From Cinclus cinclus (Eukaryota; Chordata; Aves; Passeriformes; Cinclidae), in assembly GCF_963662255.1 (NCBI RefSeq), contig NC_085049.1, positions 65,953,158 to 66,017,157 on the forward strand: 64,000 nucleotides of DNA. Direction: 5' to 3'. The notes under the pieces are model-generated. The model saw only the letters and a program-made list of their open reading frames with translations, did not search any database and had not been told where the DNA came from. The translations under genes and the position numbers were made by a program. Shown here piece after piece: positions 56,953 to 64,000 of the stretch (within the stretch, counting starts at the first letter, position 1; every line of letters starts with the position of its first letter).

Positions 56953-59267
56953 TCCATGAGCCGCACCTTGGCCTCCTGCAGCACCAGGCGTGGGCTCCGG
57001 GCTGCGGGCACAGAGGGCACTGAGCACCCGGCACCGGCCTGGGCACAGCCCCTTGCCCAGGGCCGGGCCGTGCCCCTGTCCCGCTCTGGCCCTGCCCAAG
57101 GCTCCGGGGCACGGCCCAGATGTGGCTCGGGCCTGCTTTGGCCTCTGCCCCGGGCCGGCCCGGCCGTGTCCCTGTGGTTGCCAACCCCTCCTCAGCCCCG
57201 TGGGGCACTGACCGCTGCCCGGGGTGGCTCTCCAGCCCGCAATGTAGCAGGTTTTCAGCTCGGGCACTGCCAGGGAGCTGTCGGGCACACAGCCCAGCTG
57301 GATGTAGTCGCTGCACTCCACGGGCTGGTCCATCCTCAGGAGGTCAATGTTGCTCCTGGCCGTGGCGGCCACGTAGCCATTGTGCACCAGGATCTGCTTG
57401 ATCTGGAACACCTCGGCCTTGGGGCCCGGCTTAGCCAGATCCGTGGCCCCGATCAGCACCTTCCACTGGAAGACAGCAGTGGGAGGGCCATGGAGAGTGA
57501 CAGGGAGCAGAGGCAGGACCTGGGAATGCCTGGGCTGTCCCAGCCCAGCCATTCGCAGCCTTTTTTGTCCCGCAGCAGGGAGGGGAGGCAGCCGCGGAAC
57601 AGCACAGGGTGCTGCAAGCTGGGCACCTGTCCCTGCCATGGGGACATCCCTGACCCTGCCTTACGGACATTGCTGTCCCTGCCACAGGGACATCCAGGAT
57701 CCTGCTGCGGGGTCATCCCTGTCCCTGCTGTGGGGACATCTGTGACCTTTCATGGGCACATCCCTGATCGTCTTGTAGGGACATTCCTGATATTGTTGGG
57801 CTCTCATCCCTGTCCCTGCAGGGTCCCATCCCTGTCCCTGCTGGGTCCCAACACTGTTCCTGCTGGGATCCCATCCCTGTTTTTGCTGGGATCCCATCCC
57901 TGTCCCTGTTGGGATCCCATCCCTGTCCCTGTTGGGTCCCAACACTGTTCCTGCTGGGATCCCATCCCTGTTTTTGCTGGGATCCCATCCCTGTCCCTCT
58001 TGGGATCTCATCCCTGTCCCTGCTGGGATCCCAGCCCTGTCCCTGTTGGGATCCCATCCCTGTCCCTGCTGGGTTCCAACACAATTCCTGCTGGGATCCC
58101 AACCCTGTTCTTGCTGGGATCCCATCCCTGTTCCTGCTGGGATCCCATCCCTGTCCCTGTTGAGTCCCATCCCTGTCCCTGCTGGGTCCCAACACTGCTC
58201 CTGCTGGGATCCCAACACTGTTCCGGCTGGGATCCCATCCCTGTCCCTGTAGGGATCCCATCCCTGTCCCTGTTGGGATCTCACCCCTGTCCCTGCTGGG
58301 ATCCCATCCCTGTTCCTGCTGGGATCCCTTCCGTGTTTTTGCTGGGATCCCATCCCTGTCCCTGGAGGCTTCTCATCCCTGTTCCTGCTGGGATCCCATC
58401 CCTGTCCCTGTTGGGATCCCATCCCTGTCCCTGTTGGGTCCCAACACTGTTCCTGCTGGGATCCCATCCCTGTTTTTGCAGGGATCCCATCCCTTTCCCT
58501 GTTGGGATCCCATATCTGTCCCTGCTGGGTCCCAACACTGTTCCTGCTGGGATCCCGACCCTGTTCCTTTTCGCATCCCATCCCTGTTTCCGCTGCGATC
58601 CCATTCCTGTCCCAGTTGGGATCCCATCCCTGTCCCTGTAGGGTCCCATCCCTTTCCCTGCTGGGTCCCAACACTGTTCCTGCTGGGATCCCATCCCTGT
58701 CCCTGTTGGGATCCCAACACTGTTCCTGCTTTTATCCCATCTCTGTCCCTGTTGGGATGCCATCCCTTTCCCTGTTGGGATCCCATCCCTGTCCCTGCTC
58801 CTCCTTACCCTGCCCTAACCAAGCAGCTGGCCACTGTCAGCACTCACTGGGGGTGGATGAGTGCCCCCGAGCACATGTGCCACGTGCCATTGTCCAAGGT
58901 GGCCTGGATGCTGATGACACCAGGCCAGGCCCCTGGGTGGACCCCAGTGCCACCCATGTCCTGCGAGGTGTCTTCGAAAGAATCCCAGGATCCATAGTCA
59001 GAGTCCTGGGAATTTTCGGGAACCAGTGATCTGTGGTCAAACGCCATGGGCTGGAGCCCGCAGGTGCCTCTGGAAGCACAAAGCCATCAATGCCCTGCTC
59101 GGGGACAGCAGGGACAGGGACCCCCAAGGGGCTCCTCTGTGCCCAGGCTGTGCCAGGGACCCCCCGAATGTCCCTGAGCCCCCCGGGGACACTGACCTGC
59201 ACGTGTCCCAGGTGGCCCCCACGGGCCAGGTCAGGGCCAGCAGGACGAGCAGTCCCAGCAAAGCCAT
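56953..59267 (-). pseudogene. Acrosin-like pseudogene copy 14 (short unit, 3' deleted)
   Basis: Exons 59197-59267, 58809-59069 and 57213-57465 (acceptor CAG), plus the first 49 bases of exon 4 (56953-57001) before the GAGAAG|TCCATGAG junction. TGA at 58844-58846. Intron 2 has a ~1-kb minisatellite (57803-58798). Exon 5 and the rest of exon 4 are absent. Confidence 0.86.
57803..58798. repeat. 23-bp minisatellite, ~43 units, intron 2 of copy 14
   Basis: Same repeat family as in the 6.3-kb tract, including the TTTTCGCATCCC variant at 58568. It looks like one higher-order block of the large tract. Confidence 0.95.
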
Positions 59268-59748
59268 CGGTGCCAGCGCAGGTGGCAGAGGCAGGACCGA
59301 GGTGTCACCTCTGGTGCCCACCGCCCTGGCAGTGCCCATGGTGCCACCAGGCCAGGCTGATGTTACACAGGGGCCGGTTCCATGTGTAGGGCATGGTGGC
59401 CTCAGGTAGGGCACAGGGGGGCTCAGAGCTGTGGAACCCTGGAATGGTTTGGGTGGGAGGGACCTGAAGGATCCCACTGGATCAGAGGGCATGTCCTGGA
59501 TCCAGGGATCCCAGTCTCCTGGCACCCAGGGCACAGTGGGGGCAGTGGGATGGGGCAGCTCAGAGCCAGGAGCTGGTAACACAGGGGACAGCTCTGTGTG
59601 CAAGCTGCAGCTCAGGGTGGCACCTGCAGCAGCTCCACAAGACTCCAGGACTCGCAGCCCCAGCTGCCCCCATTCCTGTCCCTCTCAGAGACTTTTCCTG
59701 GGATTGGGACACCTGAGGCTCTGCTGGAGGAGTCCTGGGCTGGAGAAG

Positions 59749-61242
59749 TCCATGAGCCGCACCTTGGCCTCCTGCAGCACCAGGCGTGGGCTCCGGGCTG
59801 CGGGCACAGAGGGCACTGAGCACCCGGCACCGGCCTGGGCACAGCCCCTTGCCCAGGGCCGGGCCGTGCCCCTGTCCCGCTCTGGCCCTGCCCAAGGCTC
59901 CGGGGCACGGCCCAGATGTGGCTCGGGCCTGCTTTGGCCTCTGCCCCGGGCCGGCCCGGCCGTGTCCCTGTGGTTGCCAACCCCTCCTCAGCCCCGTGGG
60001 GCACTGACCGCTGCCCGGGGTGGCTCTCCAGCCCGCAATGTAGCAGGTTTTCAGCTCGGGCACTGCCAGGGAGCTGTCGGGACACAGCCCAGCTGGATGT
60101 AGTCGCTGCACTCCACGGGCTGGTCCATCCTCAGGAGGTCAATGTTGCTCCTGGCCGTGGCGGCCACGTAGCCATTGTGCACCAGGATCTGCTTGATCTG
60201 GAACACCTCGGCCTTGGGGCCCGGCTTAGCCAGATCCGTGGCCCCGATCAGCACCTTCCACTGGAAGACAGCAGTGGGAGGGCCATGGAGAGTGACAGGG
60301 AGCAGAGGCAGGACCTGGGAATGCCTGGGCTGTCCCAGCCCAGCCATTCGCAGCCTTCTTTGTCCCGCAGCAGGGAGGGGAGGCAGCCGCGGAACAGCAC
60401 AGGGTGCTGCAAGCTGGGCACCTGTCCCTGCCATGGGGACATCCCTGACCCTGCCTTACGGACATTGCTGTCCCTGCCACAGGGACATCCAGGATCCTGC
60501 TGCGGGGTCATCCCTGTCCCTGCTGTGGGGACATCTGTGACCTTTCATGGGCACATCCCTGATCGTCTTGTAGGGACATTCCTGATATTGTTGGGCTCTC
60601 ATCCCTGTCCCTGTAGGGTCCCATCCCTGTCCCTGCTGGGTCCCAACCCTGTTCCTGCTGGGATCCCATCCCTGTCCCTGTTGGGATCCCAACACTGTTC
60701 CTGCTGGGATCCCATCTCTGTCCCTGTTGGGATGCCATCCCTTTCCCTGTTGGGATCCCATCCCTGTCCCTGCTCCTCCTTACCCTGCCCTAACCAAGCA
60801 GCTGGCCACTGTCAGCACTCACTGGGGGTAGATGAGTGCCCCCGAGCACATGTGCCACGTGCCATTGTCCAAGGTGGCCTGGATGCTGATGACACCAGGC
60901 TAGGCCCCTGGGTGGACCCCAGTGCCACCCATGTCCTGCGAGGTGTCTTCGAAAGAATCCCAGGATCCATAGTCAGAGTCCTGGGAATTTTCGGGAACCA
61001 GCGATCTGTGGTCGAAGGCCATGGGCCGGAGCCCGCAGGTGCCTCTGGAAGCACAAAGCCATCAATGCCCTGCTCGGGGACAGCAGGGACAGGGACCCCC
61101 AAGGGGCTCCTCTGTGCCCAGGCTGTGCCAGGGACCCCCCGAATGTCCCTGAGCCCCCCGGGGACACTGACCTGCACGTGTCCCAGGTGGCCCCCACGGG
61201 CCAGGTCAGGGCCAGCAGGACGAGCAGTCCCAGCAAAGCCAT
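59749..61242 (-). pseudogene. Acrosin-like pseudogene copy 15 (short unit, extra frameshift)
   Basis: Exons 61172-61242, 60784-61044 and 60009-60260, plus 49 bases of exon 4 (59749-59797) before the short-unit junction. TGA at 60819-60821, preceded by a private His to Tyr change (IYPQ). Exon 3 has lost one base (GTCGGGACACAG where others read GTCGGGCACACAG), shifting the frame near CVPDSS. Short minisatellite in intron 2 (about 60599-60774). Confidence 0.87.
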
Positions 61243-62036
61243 CGGTGCCAGCGCAGGTGGCAGAGGCAGGACCGAGGTGTCACCTCTGGTGCCCACCGCC
61301 CTGGCAGTGCCCATGGTGCCACCAGGCCAGGCTGATGTTACACAGGGGCCGGTTCCATGTGTAGGGCATGGTGGCCTCAGGTAGGGCACAGGGGGGCTCA
61401 GAGCTGTGGAACCCTGGAATGGTTTGGGTGGGAGGGACCTGAAGGATCCCACTGGATCAGAGGGCATGTCCTGGATCCAGGGATCCCAGTCTCCTGGCAC
61501 CCAGGGCACAGTGGGGGCAGTGGGATGGGGCAGCTCAGAGCCAGGAGCTGGTAACACAGGGGACAGCTCTGTGTGCAAGCTGCAGCTCAGGGTGGCACCT
61601 GCAGCAGCTCCACAAGACTCCAGGACTCGCAGCTCCAGCTGCCCCCATTCCTGTCCCTCTCAGAGACTTTTCCTGGGATTGGGACACCTGAGGCTCTGCT
61701 GGAGGAGTCCTGGGCTGGAGAAGTTTCTCCCTCTCTCCATCTGGCAGTCCCATCCTCCCCTCCCCTCCCTGGCTGCCTCCCATCTGCCCCCAACCTCACT
61801 CATTTTTCCCAAATTGCCCCATCTTTGTTTTTCCCAGGAGACTGAACTGGACAACGTGGACAGCTGGAAACAGGAACAACTCTAATTCAAAGACAAACTG
61901 AGTTCACCGTTGGGGTGGGCCCAGGGCTCAGCACGGACAGGGCACAGCAGCCCTGGGCACGGGGGCTGCCTTGGGCACCACAGTCATGGCCCCAGCTGGG
62001 AATGGTTGCCAGAACTGGATCAGCTCATCCTGCTGC

Positions 62037-64000
62037 TCAGGTTTTCTTTCCCTTCAGGAACTGCAGGAGCTCCAGCACCAGATTCAGGAATTTCCCCAGG
62101 ATTTGTTGTTGGAATGAAATCACCGTAGAATCCTCTGGTTCTGGGTTGGGATTCTCCAGATCGCTCAAATCTGAGTCCGGCTCAGGCTCTTCCTCTGGTT
62201 CCGGGGGTGGCAGTGGGAAGGGCTCTGCAGGAGGAACATCAGCTCCTGGTGGGAGCAATCCCATCTGCACCTGGATCCAGGTGTGGAAGTGCTGGGTGGA
62301 GGTGAACACCCCGGGTCGCTTGGCCCCGGCACAGCCTCGGCCCCAGCTGGCCAGTCCCACCAGCCAGAAGTAGTCACCAACGTTGTCCTTGCAGACCAGA
62401 GGTCCCCCGATGTCCCCCTGCACCCAGAGAGAGGGGTCAGGGGCTGCTGCCATTGCTCTTCCCATCCCGACCCCGCCAGAGCCGCGTTCCTGGCTGGATT
62501 CCCATGGGAAGGCTCTGCTCTGGGGCTGGGGGCTCCTGGCTGGCAGCAGGATGGGGCTGGTTCAGGGTGGGCTCTCTCTCATCTCTGCACAGTCAGCAGG
62601 GTTGGGCAGGGAATGGATATTACAGGATATCCACACCTGGGCGTGCTGGGAGCACCAGGTGGGCTCTGTGGGCAGTGGCAGGCCTTGGGGACAAGGGGAC
62701 ACTGGGCAGGGACACACGGATGGGCAAGGGACACATGGATGGGGAAGGGAAACTCATCAGTGGAAGGGCCCTTGGGATGGGAGGACACCGGGCAACGCCC
62801 AGCCAGTGCCAGGCCGTGTTTGGGACCCCTGTGCTGGGTGTCAGGGATTCCATGGGGCCGTGTTTGGGGTCCCTGTGCCCCAGACCCTGTGCCCACGCCC
62901 ACACCTGGCAGGTGTCGATGCCGCCCCGCGGGTACCCCGCGCACAGGTCCTGGGGGTGCACGGCCCCCCCGTACCAGCGGCTGCTGTTGCAAAGCTGGAC
63001 GTCCATGAGCTGCACCTTGGCCTCCTGCAGCACCAGGCGTGGGCTCCGGGCTGCGGGCACAGAGGGCACTGAGCACCCGGCACCGGCCTGGGCACAGCCC
63101 CTTGCCCAGGGCCGGGCCGTGCCCCTGTCCCGCTCTGGCCCTGCCCAAGGCTCCGGGGCACGGCCCAGATGTGGCTCGGGCCTGCTTTGGCCTCTGCCCC
63201 GGGCCGGCCCGGCCGTGTCCCTGTGGTTGCCAACCCCTCCTCAGCCCCGTGGGGCCCTGACCGCTGCCCGGGGTGGCTCTCCAGCCCGCAATGTAGCAGG
63301 TTTTCAGCTCGGGCACTGCCAGGGAGCTGTCGGGCACACAGCCCAGCTGGATGTAGTCGCTGCACTCCACGGGCTGGTCCATCCTCAGGAGGTCAATGTT
63401 GCTCCTGGCCGTGGCGGCCACGTAGCCATTGTGCACCAGGATCTGCTTGATCTGGAACACCTCGGCCTTGGGGCCCGGCTTAGCCAGATCCGTGGCCCCG
63501 ATCAGCACCTTCCACTGGAAGACAGCAGTGGGAGGGCCATGGAGAGTGACAGGGAGCAGAGGCAGGACCTGGGAATGCCTGGGCTGTCCCAGCCCAGCCA
63601 TTCGCAGCCTTCTTTGTCCCGCAGCAGGGAGGGGAGGCAGCCGTGGAACAGCACAGGGTGCTGCAAGCTGGGCACCTGTCCCTGCCATGGGGACATCCCT
63701 GACCCTGCCTTACGGACATTGCTGTCCCTGCCACAGGGACATCCAGGATCCTGCTGCGGGGTCATCCCTGTCCCTGCTGTGGGGACATCTGTGACCTTTC
63801 ATGGGCACATCCCTGATCGTCTTGTAGGGACATTCCTGATATTGTTGGGCTCTCATCCCTGTCCCTGCAGGGTCCCATCCCTGTCCCTGCTGGGTCCCAA
63901 CACTGTTCCTGCTGGGATCCCATCCCTGTTTTTGCTGGGATCCCATCCCTGTCCCTCTTGGGATCTCATCCCTGTCCCTGCTGGGATCCCAGCCCTGTCC
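62037..64000 (-). pseudogene. Acrosin-like copy 16, 3' part (window edge)
   Basis: Exons 5 (62037-62417), 4 (62905-63050) and 3 (63262-63514) are open, with canonical exon 3 acceptor and exon 4 donor. Exons 1 and 2 lie beyond the window. Intron 2 enters the 23-bp minisatellite from about 63850, with CTTGGGATCTCATCC variants typical of the expanded tracts. Exon 3 is type A, so the phase problem and probably the exon 2 TGA apply, but the TGA cannot be seen here. Confidence 0.75.

Larger units (their letters stand above)
47335..64000 (-). repeat. Right tandem array of acrosin-like units
   Basis: Minus-strand units resume upstream of ARSA in the same orientation as the left array. Exon 1 start codons are at 56471, 59267 and 61242, and a further unit begins at 62037 and leaves the window. 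Intervals are irregular because intron 2 minisatellites vary (6.3 kb, 1.0 kb, 0.18 kb). At the left edge (47335-47412) the homology is weak; from 47413 it is strong. Confidence 0.92.

Overview
The window is vertebrate nuclear DNA and almost certainly avian. It has GC-rich short introns, abundant G/C-rich minisatellites, solo-LTR-like pieces, and an arylsulfatase A (ARSA) gene beside acrosin-like genes. In mammals ARSA and ACR lie close together (human 22q13.33), so this looks like the bird counterpart of that neighbourhood. A passerine is likely but not provable from sequence alone.

Layout. From 1 to about 38.1 kb is a head-to-tail array of acrosin-like copies, all on the minus strand. Full units are ~3.25 kb (1436-3895, 6666-9125, 9920-12378, 13173-15631, 16426-18884, 19679-22137, 24907-27366, 28161-30620); two are short 1.98-kb units lacking the 3' end (4377-5871, 22619-24112). 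Two divergent 'type B' units follow (31415-34880 and 35667-38082). From 38.1 to 39.3 kb is unique promoter-side DNA, then an LTR-like element (39280-39777). A 5'-truncated acrosin-like paralogue on the plus strand follows (39.79-41.66 kb). ARSA occupies 42795-46385 on the minus strand with all eight exons. A second LTR-like element (46604-46948) lies just upstream of it. From ~47.3 kb to the window end the minus-strand array resumes, with one copy whose intron 2 is a 6.3-kb minisatellite, two short units, and one copy cut by the window edge.

The acrosin-like protein. Only one copy (35667-38082) keeps an uninterrupted five-exon reading frame, 374 codons. It has a signal peptide, the acrosin light-chain cysteines, a chymotrypsin-fold domain, and a proline/glutamate-rich tail ending in a proacrosin-like hydrophobic segment. 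Yet every catalytic position is replaced (His57 to Ser, Asp102 to Asn, Ser195 to Ile) and the R-IVGG activation site reads Q-DMGG. It is a predicted secreted pseudoprotease, not an enzyme. The 14 'type A' copies that include exon 2 all share one in-frame TGA in place of the Trp of the WVLTxAxC motif, and many have lost a splice site as well. The amplified sequence is therefore a pseudogene, or at best a source of truncated or non-coding transcripts.

Repeats. A 23-bp G-rich unit with a central GGGATCCC fills intron 2 of every copy and varies from about 0.2 kb to 6.3 kb. ARSA introns 1 and 3 hold a 35-bp minisatellite and a perfect 140-bp CTCTC tract. The ARSA homology model also implies a non-GT donor at intron 2. 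Most long open frames here are antisense or minisatellite frames and are not genes.
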